DNA from: Cupriavidus sp. IDO
GTDB taxonomy: Bacteria; Pseudomonadota; Gammaproteobacteria; Burkholderiales; Burkholderiaceae
DNA: 64,000 bases
Direction: 5' to 3'
Assembly (NCBI RefSeq): GCF_000812465.1
Contig: NZ_JWMA01000044.1
Span: 248,001-312,000 of the forward strand
Shown here: piece after piece, positions 43,132 to 51,821 of the stretch
Layout of the letters: every line of letters begins with the position of its first letter
Position numbering within the stretch: position 1 is the first letter of the stretch
Translations under genes and position numbers: made by a program
The notes under the pieces: generated by a model
Told to the model about the DNA's origin: nothing
What the model saw: the letters and a program-made list of their open reading frames with translations, nothing else
Database searches by the model: none

Positions 43132-44352
43132 ATGTTGTCCGCTGCTTCCCGCCCCTATATCGATGCCAGCGTTCCGGTGCTGCGCGAACATGGTCTGGCC
43201 ATCACCACGCATTTCTACCGCGAGATGTTCGCGGACCGGCCAGAGCTGACGCAGTTGTTCAACATGGGCAACCAGGCCAACGGCTCGCAGCAGCAATCGC
43301 TGGCGTCGGCCGTGTTCGCCTATGCCGCCAATATCGACAACGGCGCGGCGCTGGCCCCGGTGGTGGAGCGCATCGTGCACAAGCACGCGGCTGTGGGCCT
43401 GACGCCTTCGCACTATCCCATCGTCGGCCGTCACCTGCTGGGCGCCATCGGCGCCGTGCTGGGCGAGGCCGCCACGCCGGAACTGCTGGCCGCCTGGGAC
43501 GAGGCCTACTGGCTGCTTGCCGGCGAGCTGATCGCCGCCGAAGCGCGCCTGTACCACAGCACCGGCGTCACGCCGGGCGAGCTGACCGCGGTGCGTGTGG
43601 TCCGCCGCGAAGCCCAGGGCGACAACGTGGTGGCGCTGACGCTGGCCGCGGCCGACGGCAAGCCGCTGCGCGATTTCAAGCCGGGCCAGTACATCAGCGT
43701 CGAAGCCCGCCTGGACGATGGCCACCGGCAACTGCGCCAGTATTCGTTGTCGGCAGAGCGCGGTCTGCCGACCTGGCGGATCTCGGTCAAGCGCGAAGAC
43801 GGCGATCACCAGACGCCGGCCGGCGCCGTCTCCAACTGGCTGCATGCCAACGCTCAAGAAGGCACGGAGCTGGCCGTGAGCGCGCCGTTCGGCGATTTCG
43901 CCCCGGCGCTGGAGGGCAGCCGCCCGCTGGTGCTGCTGTCGGCGGGCATCGGCATCACGCCGATGGTGTCGGTGCTGCGCACGCTGGCAACCGAGCAGCC
44001 CGGGCGCCCGGTGCTGTTCGCGCACGCCGCGCGCGGCGGCCGTCATCACGCGCACCGCGCCGACCTGCAATGGGCGCGCGAACGGATGCCGCAGCTGCAT
44101 ACCCATATCAGCTATGAGAATCCCGAGCCTGCCGATCAGGCCGGACGCGACTACGACCACGCCGGCACCATGCCCGTCGCGGCGTTGCTGGAAGCGCCTG
44201 CAACGCAGCGCTTCATGGACGGCCGCTTCTACATGTGCGGCCCGCTTGGATTCATGCAGGCGCAGCGGCACGCGCTGATCAGCGCAGGCGTGCCGGTGGG
44301 GCATATCCACCGCGAAGTGTTCGGCCCGGATCTGCTGGACGACCTCCTATAA
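43132..44352 (+). CDS. hmp: Flavohemoglobin, nitric oxide dioxygenase
   Basis: A 406-residue enzyme converting NO to nitrate. The globin domain (about 1-140) has the proximal His in IVHKHAAVGL. The FAD domain (about 150-255) includes RQYSLS, and the NAD domain (about 265-400) has GIGITPM and MCGPLGFM. It follows nsrR by 94 bp with its own NsrR site. This gene pair lies between gspG and gspC. Confidence 0.96.
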   Translation: MLSAASRPYIDASVPVLREHGLAITTHFYREMFADRPELTQLFNMGNQANGSQQQSLASAVFAYAANIDNGAALAPVVERIVHKHAAVGLTPSHYPIVGRHLLGAIGAVLGEAATPELLAAWDEAYWLLAGELIAAEARLYHSTGVTPGELTAVRVVRREAQGDNVVALTLAAADGKPLRDFKPGQYISVEARLDDGHRQLRQYSLSAERGLPTWRISVKREDGDHQTPAGAVSNWLHANAQEGTELAVSAPFGDFAPALEGSRPLVLLSAGIGITPMVSVLRTLATEQPGRPVLFAHAARGGRHHAHRADLQWARERMPQLHTHISYENPEPADQAGRDYDHAGTMPVAALLEAPATQRFMDGRFYMCGPLGFMQAQRHALISAGVPVGHIHREVFGPDLLDDLL

Positions 44353-44406
44353 GTCGCTAGCCCGCAGCAACCGCGCGACAGACATCGTCATGTCTGTCTG
44401 GTACGC

Positions 44407-45129
44407 TTGGCGCGTCCTCGTCGAGCGTACCGTCCCGTGCAATATTCCCTCCGGCCTGTCTTCCGCCTTGATTCCTCCGCTGCCTGGTTGCCGCGCGCAG
44501 CCAGCCTGGTGCTGTTCATCGCGTTGTGCGCGCTGGCGACCTACTGGGTGCTTACCTTCAGCGCGATGCGGACCATCCCGGTGCCGCAGACCGCTCGGGT
44601 GGCGCAGACCGAAGCCATCGAGACAGGCGCCATAGCCACCCTGTTCGGCGGTTCGGCGCAGAGCGGGGTACGCGACGTGCAGCTGATCGGCGTGGTGGCG
44701 GACGTGGATGACGGCGCGGGGGCCGCCATCGTGTCGCTGGACGGCGGCCCGGCCAAGGCGGTGCGTGCCGGCACGGCCTTGTCGCAGCAGATCCGGCTGG
44801 TGGCGATCCATGGCCGCTCGGTCGTGATCGAGCGCAACGGCGTACGGCAGGAGATCGAATTGCCGATCCAGACGGGCATTTCGCGCGCTGGTGGCACGCC
44901 TGCCACGACAGCGCCGCCGCCATCCGGTGCGGCCGCTCCGATGGCAACGCCGATGCCTGCGCCTCCCCCCGCAGTCAGCCAGCCGCAGCCGCAACAGCCG
45001 CCGCCGCAACAACAACAGCAATCCCAGCCCCAGCCCCAAGGCCAGCCTCAGCCCATCGATCCTCGCCAGCTCCAGCCGGCGATGGCTCCGCAAGTACCAG
45101 CCGGCGAGCCCCTGTCAGCCAAGGATTGA
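44407..45129 (+). CDS. gspC: Type II secretion protein GspC, separated from its operon
   Basis: About 240 residues. A TTG at 44407 or GTG at 44437 could start it; no strong ribosome site decides. After a short cytoplasmic part comes one membrane helix (AASLVLFIALCALATYWVL, near 31-49). The HR domain follows (TLFGGSAQSGVRDVQLIGVVAD to NGVRQEIEL, near 78-152), which binds the secretin. The usual PDZ domain is missing; instead there is a Pro/Gln-rich tail with runs of Gln. It lies on the opposite strand from gspG, beyond nsrR-hmp. Confidence 0.85.
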   Translation: MARPRRAYRPVQYSLRPVFRLDSSAAWLPRAASLVLFIALCALATYWVLTFSAMRTIPVPQTARVAQTEAIETGAIATLFGGSAQSGVRDVQLIGVVADVDDGAGAAIVSLDGGPAKAVRAGTALSQQIRLVAIHGRSVVIERNGVRQEIELPIQTGISRAGGTPATTAPPPSGAAAPMATPMPAPPPAVSQPQPQQPPPQQQQQSQPQPQGQPQPIDPRQLQPAMAPQVPAGEPLSAKD

Positions 45130-45283
45130 GCTGGCCCCCGGCGCAACTATTAGCGCTTGCTTGCGTTCCCTTACGGGAGGGGTGTTATCTGTGAGTGGCG
45201 TAACATCGTATTAAAAGCGCCAACTTCCCTGCATCGTCTGCGTTCTAATCCGTACATGCCCACGTGATGAAAAGGAGCAAGAC

Positions 45284-45862
45284 ATGCAACGCAATCACAA
45301 GTCGCACATCCTCAAGCAGTTCCTGGCCGCTTCGGCCGTCTTCCTGGTTGCCGGTGGCGCCTTCGCCCAGGCCAGCGCGCCTGCAGCGGGGCCGCAAGGC
45401 GGTCCCATGCATGGCCACCACATGGGTCACGAAGGTGGCGGAATGTGGTTGAAGTCGATCGACACCGACCACGATGGCACCATCTCCAAGGCCGAGTTCG
45501 ACGCGCTGTTCAACCGCATCGATACCAACCATGACGGCAAGCTCGACAAGGCCGAACTGGCGGCCTACCACAAAACAATGTGGGAGCAGCGGCGCGCAGA
45601 GATGCAGGCGGAATTCGAGGCCAAGTTCAAGGCGGCCGACAAGAACGGTGACGGTGCGCTGACCAAGGCCGAAGTCCAGGCCGGGCTGCCGCGGCTGGCG
45701 AAGCATTTCGACCAGCTTGATGCCAACCATGACGGCAAGCTGACCATGGACGAGATCAAGGCAGGCATGCAAAAAATGCACGAGGAGCGCATGCAGCGCA
45801 TGCCGCGCGGCGGCCCCGGTGCGCCTGGCGCACCTGGGGCGCCCTCCAGCAAGGGCGGCTGA
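45284..45862 (+). CDS. Exported EF-hand calcium-binding protein
   Basis: A 192-residue protein with a signal peptide (cleavage after AFAQA near 31), a His/Met/Gly-rich segment (MHGHHMGHEGGG) and four EF-hand loops: DTDHDGTISKAEF, DTNHDGKLDKAEL, DKNGDGALTKAEV and DANHDGKLTMDEI. All keep Asp at 1, Gly at 6 and Glu at 12. The C-terminus is Gly/Pro/Ala-rich. AAGGAG precedes the ATG. Such CREC/EfhP-like proteins buffer or sense calcium in the periplasm; this role is inferred. Confidence 0.9.
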   Translation: MQRNHKSHILKQFLAASAVFLVAGGAFAQASAPAAGPQGGPMHGHHMGHEGGGMWLKSIDTDHDGTISKAEFDALFNRIDTNHDGKLDKAELAAYHKTMWEQRRAEMQAEFEAKFKAADKNGDGALTKAEVQAGLPRLAKHFDQLDANHDGKLTMDEIKAGMQKMHEERMQRMPRGGPGAPGAPGAPSSKGG

Positions 45863-46217
45863 TGCCGGCGCCCGCACCGGGCGCTGATGCATTCCACGAC
45901 GCGCGACCTTCCAGGTCGCGCGTTTTCTTTTTTCTATCTGTAAAAAAGCCGGATGTGGTGGCAAACGCCCTTAGAATGCCGCTGCCCGATTCACCGGGCT
46001 TGGCACCATCCTTGCCTCCAATACCGCTCTTGAGATACCTGGCGAATTGCCGGGCAGCCTTGCCAGAGCCGGAATGTTCAGCCCATCCGGCTGTATCGCG
46101 AGTGATCGATAAGGCGGTACGAAGAGCGATAGTGTCAAAAAAATTGCGTACTTGTGCACGGCTTGTTAAATTTGCGCAAAAAAATTGCCAATAAACATAT
46201 TGCGGAGCAACAAAATC
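45863..46217. other. 355-bp intergenic region upstream of the Lrp-type gene
   Basis: It starts with the terminator at 45901-45932. The last 100 bp are AT-rich with A-runs (near 46138-46145 and 46179-46187), the kind of DNA bound by Lrp-family proteins, so autoregulation is likely. No exact operator or promoter was fixed. Confidence 0.45.
45901..45932 (+). terminator. Rho-independent terminator of the EF-hand gene
   Basis: GCGCGACCT (45901-45909), loop TCC, AGGTCGCGC (45913-45921), followed by a T-rich run (GTTTTCTTTTTT). Confidence 0.92.
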
Positions 46218-46709
46218 GTGAGCAAGGTGGAGTTGGACAAGATCGACCGGAAGATCCTCGAGGTCCTCCAGACCAACGGCCGGCTGACCAACCTGGAGGT
46301 GGCCGAGCGCGTGAACCTGTCGCCCAGCCCCTGCCTGCGGCGCATCCGGCGGTTGGAGGAGATCGGCGTGATCCGCCAGTATGCGGCGCTGCTGGAGCCC
46401 GGCAAGATCGGCCTCGGACTGCTTGCCTACATCAACGTGCGGCTCGAGAAGCATGGCGGCGCGCCCAAGGGCAAGGCGCCGCTGGACCTGTTCCGCGCAT
46501 CGATTGCAGTCTGGCCGGAAGTGGCGGCCTGCCATGCCATGACGGGCGAAATGGATCTGCTGCTCAAGGTCTATGTGGAAGACATGGAGCACTTTGCGCG
46601 CTTCATGCAGGAGCAATTGCTCGCCCATCCATCCGTGATCGACGTGCGCTCCAGCTTTGCGCTGGAAAGTATCAAGGACACCACGGCGCTGCCGGTGGCC
46701 GGCGGCTGA
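46218..46709 (+). CDS. Lrp/AsnC-family transcriptional regulator
   Basis: A 163-residue regulator. The GTG start at 46218 follows GGAG (46203-46206). The helix-turn-helix (LDKIDRKILEVLQTNGRLTNLEVAERVNLS, with LSPSPCLRRIRRLEE) covers 5-55. The RAM/effector domain (about 70-150) includes CHAMTGEMDLLLKV. It probably responds to an amino acid. The target is not clear from the neighbours. Confidence 0.93.
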   Translation: MSKVELDKIDRKILEVLQTNGRLTNLEVAERVNLSPSPCLRRIRRLEEIGVIRQYAALLEPGKIGLGLLAYINVRLEKHGGAPKGKAPLDLFRASIAVWPEVAACHAMTGEMDLLLKVYVEDMEHFARFMQEQLLAHPSVIDVRSSFALESIKDTTALPVAGG

Positions 46710-46719
46710 GTGCCCAAAA

Positions 46720-46750
46720 CAAAAACGGCGCCCCGAGGGACGCCGTCTTG
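46720..46750. terminator. Bidirectional terminator between Lrp-type and GNAT genes
   Basis: ACGGCG (46725-46730) pairs with CGCCGT (46741-46746), with an inner CCC/GGG helix. An A-run before it becomes the T-run for the minus-strand acetyltransferase gene. The plus-strand T-run is weak. Confidence 0.75.
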
Positions 46751-46771
46751 CGGTAACTGGCCCGGTGCCGG

Positions 46772-47470
46772 TCAGGCCGTATGCTTCTGCGGCACCATCG
46801 AGCGCCAGAAGCGCAGGCCGAAACGGCGCGCGTCGCGCAGATTGCGGCGGACCATGTAGTCCAGGTCGGCGACCTGTTCGTCCAGCGCCTCGGTCAGGCG
46901 GCTGACCGTATCGGCGGGCGGCAGCTCCAGGTAGGCATCGGCCTCGCCATAGGCGTACTGCACCTTCATCCCCGCTTTCTTGGCAATGTGCATCATGGCG
47001 GCGTTGCGCGACAGGCAGTGCATGTACAGCGTGCGCACGTTGGTATTGCGGCCATGGATGGCCGCGCGTTCGAACAGGGCGCTGCCGATGCCGCGGCCAC
47101 GTGCGCTGCTCGACACCGAAACGCCGAATTCCGCCACGCGGCCCTGGGCGTTGTCGCGCAGGTTGGCGAAGTGGCCGACGCCGATCAGTTCGAGCTTGTC
47201 GTCATAGACGCCGAACACGGAATCATGGTCGAAATCAATGCTGTCGACGTAGGCTTCGATCACATGGTTGCCAACGGACTGGCCAAAACGTAGCAGGCGG
47301 TCTTCCTCGCCGAGGGCGAGAAAATGCTTCAGCAGGCGCGAGCGGTGGTGGGCTGCCAGCTCGCGTACCAGAACGGTAGCGCGCTGGGCGGCCTGTGCGG
47401 CTTCGGCTGCCTTGCGAAGATCTTCGTCGGAAATGGCGCCGACGGCCTTGCTCAGTTCGAGCGGATTCAC
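46772..47470 (-). CDS. GNAT-family acetyltransferase
   Basis: A 232-residue protein with a GTG start preceded by AAGGAAA. The N-terminal part is helical and Ala-rich; the GNAT core lies at about 50-160, with acetyl-CoA loop VSVSSSARGRGIGSALFERA and CLSRNAAMMHIAKKAGM. The C-terminal 60 residues extend past the domain. The substrate is unknown. Confidence 0.88.
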   Translation of the reverse strand: MNPLELSKAVGAISDEDLRKAAEAAQAAQRATVLVRELAAHHRSRLLKHFLALGEEDRLLRFGQSVGNHVIEAYVDSIDFDHDSVFGVYDDKLELIGVGHFANLRDNAQGRVAEFGVSVSSSARGRGIGSALFERAAIHGRNTNVRTLYMHCLSRNAAMMHIAKKAGMKVQYAYGEADAYLELPPADTVSRLTEALDEQVADLDYMVRRNLRDARRFGLRFWRSMVPQKHTA

Positions 47471-47811
47471 GTTGTTTCCTTCCTGGTGCGATCAGAATAA
47501 AAATAGCACTGCCGTGGTGTTTATCCATGCACTTTTCACTGGATCGGTGCAAACTTCGGGCAAACACTAACTTGATGCGGCGCGAAAAGTATTGTAGCGG
47601 GATTGTCAGTTCTGCGTAAGCTTCGTGCGACGCAGCAGCTGCAACACCTGCTTTGGATCAAAAGAAAATCGAATAAAATCAACGGCATAAGAAATTGTGA
47701 AGAATCGTTAGCCCGATCAAGGTGTGGACTTGTTGCAACGCCGCAAGTCGCGCTGTGACGGCACTTTGTCCTGGCATCCAACGCGCTTACGCCAACGCCC
47801 CCGAACCTCTG
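47471..47811. other. 341-bp divergent region before kefF
   Basis: This holds promoters for the acetyltransferase and kefFC genes. AT-rich runs lie at about 47660-47700. A weak inverted pair CTGCGT/ACGCAG occurs near 47615-47640. No firm operator was recognised. Confidence 0.35.
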
Positions 47812-48369
47812 ATGACCGAGCCTCCTATTGTTGTGATCTACGCGCATCCCACCCCCAGCCGATCGCGCGTGAACCGGCCCCTGGCCGATGCGCTGGCGGC
47901 GCTCCCGCAGGTTCAGGTACGCGATCTCTACCGCAAATATGTCGATTACGACATCGACGTCGTGGCCGAGCAGCGCGTGCTGGCCGTGTCCGACACCGTC
48001 GTCCTGCAATACCCGGTGCGCTGGTACAGCGTGCCGGCCTTGCTCAAGCTGTGGCTGGACGAAGTGCTCGAACCCGGCTGGGCCTATGGGCCGGGCGGGA
48101 CCGCGCTGCGCGGCAAGTCCCTGCTGGTGGTGGTCAGTACCGGCGGCACTGCCGACTCATATGGCGCGGACGGCAACCATGGCCACACCATCGACGAGTT
48201 CCTGCTGCCGCTCGAGCAGACCGCGGTCCTGTGCGGCATGAACTGGCTGCCGCCAGTCGTCCTGCATGACGCGGACAATGCCGACGCCACTGCGCTGGCC
48301 GACCACATCGCCCACGTCTGCGGACGGCTCGGCACGTCCCACGCCGGAACCAGCGGGGCCCGCGCATGA
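47812..48369 (+). CDS. kefF: KefF-like NAD(P)H:quinone oxidoreductase, potassium efflux accessory protein
   Basis: A 185-residue flavodoxin-fold protein (IVVIYAHPTPSRSRVNRPL, LQYPVRWYSVPALLKLWLDEVL, GWAYGPGGTALRGK). KefF binds and activates KefC and reduces electrophile-type quinones. The start at 47812 begins with MTEPPIV, in line with the family. It overlaps the potassium efflux gene by ATGA, confirming a pair. Confidence 0.9.
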   Translation: MTEPPIVVIYAHPTPSRSRVNRPLADALAALPQVQVRDLYRKYVDYDIDVVAEQRVLAVSDTVVLQYPVRWYSVPALLKLWLDEVLEPGWAYGPGGTALRGKSLLVVVSTGGTADSYGADGNHGHTIDEFLLPLEQTAVLCGMNWLPPVVLHDADNADATALADHIAHVCGRLGTSHAGTSGARA

Positions 48370-50177
48370 ACCAGCACGACTTCCTGATTGCACTGGTGGT
48401 GTTCCTGATCGCGGCGGTGGTGGCGGTGCCGCTGGCGCGGCGCTCGGGCCTGGGCGCCGTGCTCGGCTACCTGCTGGCGGGCGCGGCCATCGGGCCGTTC
48501 GCGCTGCGGCTGGTGACCAATGTCGAATCGATCCTGCATTTCTCCGAGTTCGGCGTGGTGCTGATGATGTTCGTCATCGGGCTGGAACTGGAGCCGCGCA
48601 AGCTCTGGGCGCTACGCCGGAGCATCTTCGGCTACGGCGGCGCCCAGCTGGCCGCGTGCGCGCTCCTGATCGGGGTGGTGGCGGCACTGGCTGGCGCGCC
48701 CTGGCCGGTGGCACTGGTAGCCGGGCTGGGGCTGGCCCTGTCGTCGACGGCCATCGCCCTGGCGACGCTGACCGAGCGCAACCTGTTCGGCACCCCGGCC
48801 GGCACGGCCAGCTTTGGCATCCTGCTGTTCCAGGACATCGCGGCCATTCCCATGATCGCGCTGCTGCCGCTGCTCGCAGCCGAAAGCGCCGCCGATGCGG
48901 GTGGCACGGCCGGCTGGCTGGCCGCGGGCAAGGCAGTGGCGGTGATCGGGGCGGTGGTGGCGGGCGGCCGTTACCTGGTGCGCCCGGCGCTGCGCTTCAT
49001 CGCGCGCACCGACATGCGCGAGATGTTCACCGCCTTTGCCCTGCTGCTGGTGGTGGGGATCGCGCTGATGATGGATGCGGTGGGCCTGTCGATGGCGCTC
49101 GGCACCTTCGTGGCGGGCGTGCTGCTGGCCGATTCCGAGTATCGCCACGCGCTGGAGGCCGACCTGGAGCCATTCAAGGGGCTGCTGCTGGGGCTCTTCT
49201 TCATGGCGGTCGGGATGTCGATCGACTTCGCCGTGCTGGCAAGCTCGCCCTGGCGGGTGCTGGGGCTGGTGGCCGCCTTCGTGGTGGGGAAGACCGCCGT
49301 GCTTGCCTTGCTCGCCCGCTACTTTTCAATTGCGCGCGGCCAGCGCCTGCTGTTCGCGCTGCTGATCTCGCAGGGCGGCGAGTTCGCCTTCGTGGTTTTC
49401 GGCGTGGCGGGCACAGCAGGGCTGCTGCCGCGCGGGACCGAGGCGCTGCTGGTGCTGGTGGTGGCACTGTCGATGGTGGCGACGCCGTTGCTGCTGCTGG
49501 CCTACGACCGGCTGGTAGCTCCGCATGTGGGTGCGCTGTCGAAGCGGCCGGACGACAAGATCACGCCGCAGGACAATCCGGTATTGATTGCCGGCTTCGG
49601 CCGCTTCGGCCAGATCATCGGGCGCCTGCTGTACGCGCAGGGGATCGGCGTCACGGTGCTGGACCACGATCCGGACCAGATCGAGTTCCTGCGCCAGTAC
49701 GGCTTCAAGATCTTCTACGGCGACGCCACGCGCATCGACCTGCTCGAAGCCGCCGGCATCGCCAAAGCCAGGATCCTGGTGGTTGCCATCGACGGCATGG
49801 ACGACAGCCTGCAACTGATCGACCGCGTGCGCGAACGCTTCCCGCAACTGCAGATCTATGCGCGGGCTCGCCACGTGTCGCACATCTACCAGCTCAAGGA
49901 CCGTGGCGTGCAGCTATTCGAGCGGGAAATGTTCGAGGGCTCGCTGATGCTGGGCCGGCGCGTGCTGGAAGGGCTGGGATTCGATCCGGCCGAGGCACGC
50001 AATGTGGCGCTGCGCTTTCGCCGCCACAACATCCAGGCCATCGACCGCTTCTATCCGCACTACACGGACCAGAAAAAGCTGGTCTCGCTGGCACGCCAGG
50101 CGCGCGACGAGCTGCAGGAAATGTTCCGCCAGGACCGCGAGCAGCGGCGCCAGCGCGAGGAGGCGGATTGGTCCTGA
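48366..50177 (+). CDS. kefC: Glutathione-regulated potassium:proton antiporter, KefB/KefC type
   Basis: A 603-residue protein: CPA2 antiporter domain with about 12-13 helices (1-380) and an RCK/TrkA-N domain starting with VLIAGFGRFGQIIGRLL (near 401). Motifs HFSEFGVVLMMFVIGLELEP and TERNLFGTPAGTASFGILLFQD match Kef proteins. It protects against electrophiles by K+ loss and acidification when glutathione adducts bind. The symbol could equally be kefB; kefC is chosen for the kefF partner. Confidence 0.92.
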   Translation: MNQHDFLIALVVFLIAAVVAVPLARRSGLGAVLGYLLAGAAIGPFALRLVTNVESILHFSEFGVVLMMFVIGLELEPRKLWALRRSIFGYGGAQLAACALLIGVVAALAGAPWPVALVAGLGLALSSTAIALATLTERNLFGTPAGTASFGILLFQDIAAIPMIALLPLLAAESAADAGGTAGWLAAGKAVAVIGAVVAGGRYLVRPALRFIARTDMREMFTAFALLLVVGIALMMDAVGLSMALGTFVAGVLLADSEYRHALEADLEPFKGLLLGLFFMAVGMSIDFAVLASSPWRVLGLVAAFVVGKTAVLALLARYFSIARGQRLLFALLISQGGEFAFVVFGVAGTAGLLPRGTEALLVLVVALSMVATPLLLLAYDRLVAPHVGALSKRPDDKITPQDNPVLIAGFGRFGQIIGRLLYAQGIGVTVLDHDPDQIEFLRQYGFKIFYGDATRIDLLEAAGIAKARILVVAIDGMDDSLQLIDRVRERFPQLQIYARARHVSHIYQLKDRGVQLFEREMFEGSLMLGRRVLEGLGFDPAEARNVALRFRRHNIQAIDRFYPHYTDQKKLVSLARQARDELQEMFRQDREQRRQREEADWS

Positions 50178-50203
50178 ACTGATGGGAGGGCGCCGGGCGC
50201 CCC

Positions 50204-50830
50204 TCAGCGCAATACTGCGGCCTTCGCCGGTTTGCCCGGCAGGCCGCCGTCGAGCAGGTCGAGCACCATGTCGGCAAAGTCTGCGTACGACAGTTTGCCG
50301 CCCGGCTTGAGCCAGGTGAAGGTCCAGTTGATCATGCCGAACACCGTCATGGTCAGCGCGGTCTGGTTGTCGCGGGTGACGCGCTCCGGATAGGCGCGGC
50401 GCAGCAGGCGCGAAAAGCCGGCGACCACGTCGCGCTCGCGGCCAAGGATGACGTCGCGCTGTTCGTCGGCCAGGAACTTGACGTCATTGATCAGGGCGAT
50501 ATGGCGCGTCTGCGAGTTTTCATACTCGGCGAGGAAGGCGCGGATCAGGTTGGCAAAGCCCTCCTGGTCGGTGCGGCCTTGCCGCTCGGCATCGGACTCG
50601 ACCTCGGTGACGATCAGCATCAGCCGGCGCGTGTAGCGGTCGAGCAGGTCGAACAGGATCGCTTCCTTGCTTTCGTAGTAATGGTACAGCCGCGCCTTGG
50701 ACGTGCCGCAGGCCGCGGCCAGGTCTGCCATCGACGTGCTCGGATAGCTGCTGTTGGCGAAAGCGGCGGCTGCCAGCTCCAGGATCTGTTCGCGTTGTGC
50801 CTCGAAATCGGGCGCCTTGGTACGGGCCAT
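50204..50830 (-). CDS. TetR-family regulator, probably PaaR of the phenylacetate genes
   Basis: A 208-residue TetR protein. The start at 50830 (MARTKAPDFEAQR) fits the family; DNA-binding helices AAAFANSSYPSTSMADLAAACGTSKARLYHYYESKE span about 19-53. It is encoded 3' of paaABCDE, on the same strand with the DUF1835 gene between. The palindrome ACCGACC-GGTCGGT at the paaA promoter is of the kind used by TetR regulators of phenylacetate genes, which respond to phenylacetyl-CoA. Direct evidence for the link is lacking. Confidence 0.85.
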   Translation of the reverse strand: MARTKAPDFEAQREQILELAAAAFANSSYPSTSMADLAAACGTSKARLYHYYESKEAILFDLLDRYTRRLMLIVTEVESDAERQGRTDQEGFANLIRAFLAEYENSQTRHIALINDVKFLADEQRDVILGRERDVVAGFSRLLRRAYPERVTRDNQTALTMTVFGMINWTFTWLKPGGKLSYADFADMVLDLLDGGLPGKPAKAAVLR

Positions 50831-50840
50831 ATATGTCCGG

Positions 50841-50880
50841 CTGGTTCCGACTTGGTTCGGCTTGGTTCGGCTTATTCCGC
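50841..50880. repeat. Four tandem 10-bp units upstream of the TetR gene
   Basis: Units begin at 50841, 50851, 50861 and 50871. The middle two are identical (CTTGGTTCGG); the outer ones are diverged (CTGGTTCCGA, CTTATTCCGC). The 10-bp period is one helical turn. The array ends in the stop codon region of the DUF1835 gene and lies 11 bp from the TetR start. Confidence 0.7.
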
Positions 50881-51666
50881 GCTGGCGGGCAGGTGGCGGC
50901 GCAGCTCGCAGGTCTGCAGCGAGTCGGCGTTGCCACGCAGCACCATCAGGCCGGCGGCGATCAGCTCGCGGCAACGCCAGAACACGAACCAGTCGCTGGC
51001 GAGCAGCCCTTCGATCGCGCCCATCACGCTGCCTACCACTTGCGCAGCCGGCGTCCATTCGGCCGGAGCGCGTTCCATGATGATTTCATCGATGGTGTGG
51101 TACGCCGCCGGCACCAACGTGTTGCCCTTCCAGAGCCGCACGTCGGCGTTTTCCTTGACGTTCTGCTGCCATTCGTAGCCCAGGCGGCCCAGTCGCAGCA
51201 CCGAGACCGGCGCGATGGTGGAAAACCGCCGCGCCAGCCGGGCCGGCGTGTACATGCCGATGGCGGTCAGGTTGCCCTGGGCGGGTATTTCGAGCTCGCG
51301 CGGGTCCATGGCGACCTCGTTGATCCGCTGCGGCGCCTGGTAGAGGTGGAACACGACCCGGCGCAGCATCAACTGGTCGGCGGCGCTCTGGCCGTGCCAG
51401 ATCGACACTTCCATGTCGCCCTGCCGCAGCCCCTGCAGCTGGCTCAGCGCCTGACGCATCTCGGCGGCGAAGTCGATATCGGTGTGCGGGGCCACGCGCT
51501 GCCAGAAGCCCGAGCGGATCAGGCCCGTGCTGTCGACATCGGCGAGCGGACCCACGGCGAGGTCGTCGCGCAGCACGACCACCGGGTCCGGCCGGGCAGC
51601 CTGCGCCAGCGCCTGGCGCAGTGTGTTGCCCGCTACATCACCGTTGACGACATGGATATATTGCAT
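50872..51666 (-). CDS. DUF1835 domain protein
   Basis: A 264-residue protein. It opens with MQYIHVVNGDVAGNTLRQAL, the DUF1835 signature, and continues with RDDLAVGPL and WHGQSAADQLMLRRV, as in that family (DUF1835 plus DUF3658-like C-terminus). The start at 51666 is set by the signature. The function is unknown. A GTATAC motif (51677-51682) lies just upstream. Confidence 0.85.
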   Translation of the reverse strand: MQYIHVVNGDVAGNTLRQALAQAARPDPVVVLRDDLAVGPLADVDSTGLIRSGFWQRVAPHTDIDFAAEMRQALSQLQGLRQGDMEVSIWHGQSAADQLMLRRVVFHLYQAPQRINEVAMDPRELEIPAQGNLTAIGMYTPARLARRFSTIAPVSVLRLGRLGYEWQQNVKENADVRLWKGNTLVPAAYHTIDEIIMERAPAEWTPAAQVVGSVMGAIEGLLASDWFVFWRCRELIAAGLMVLRGNADSLQTCELRRHLPASAE

Positions 51667-51821
51667 GGCCGTGATTGTATACGCGTGAGATGGTTCCCAG
51701 ACACCTGTGGCCTCGCGCATACGGCAGGCCTGTCAATCCGGCACGCGCGGTGGGCTGTCTTACGCCATTGTAATCACGGCGGGCCGGCGCGCCTGTCGGG
51801 CTGCGTCCGGCAGGGCGCGTT

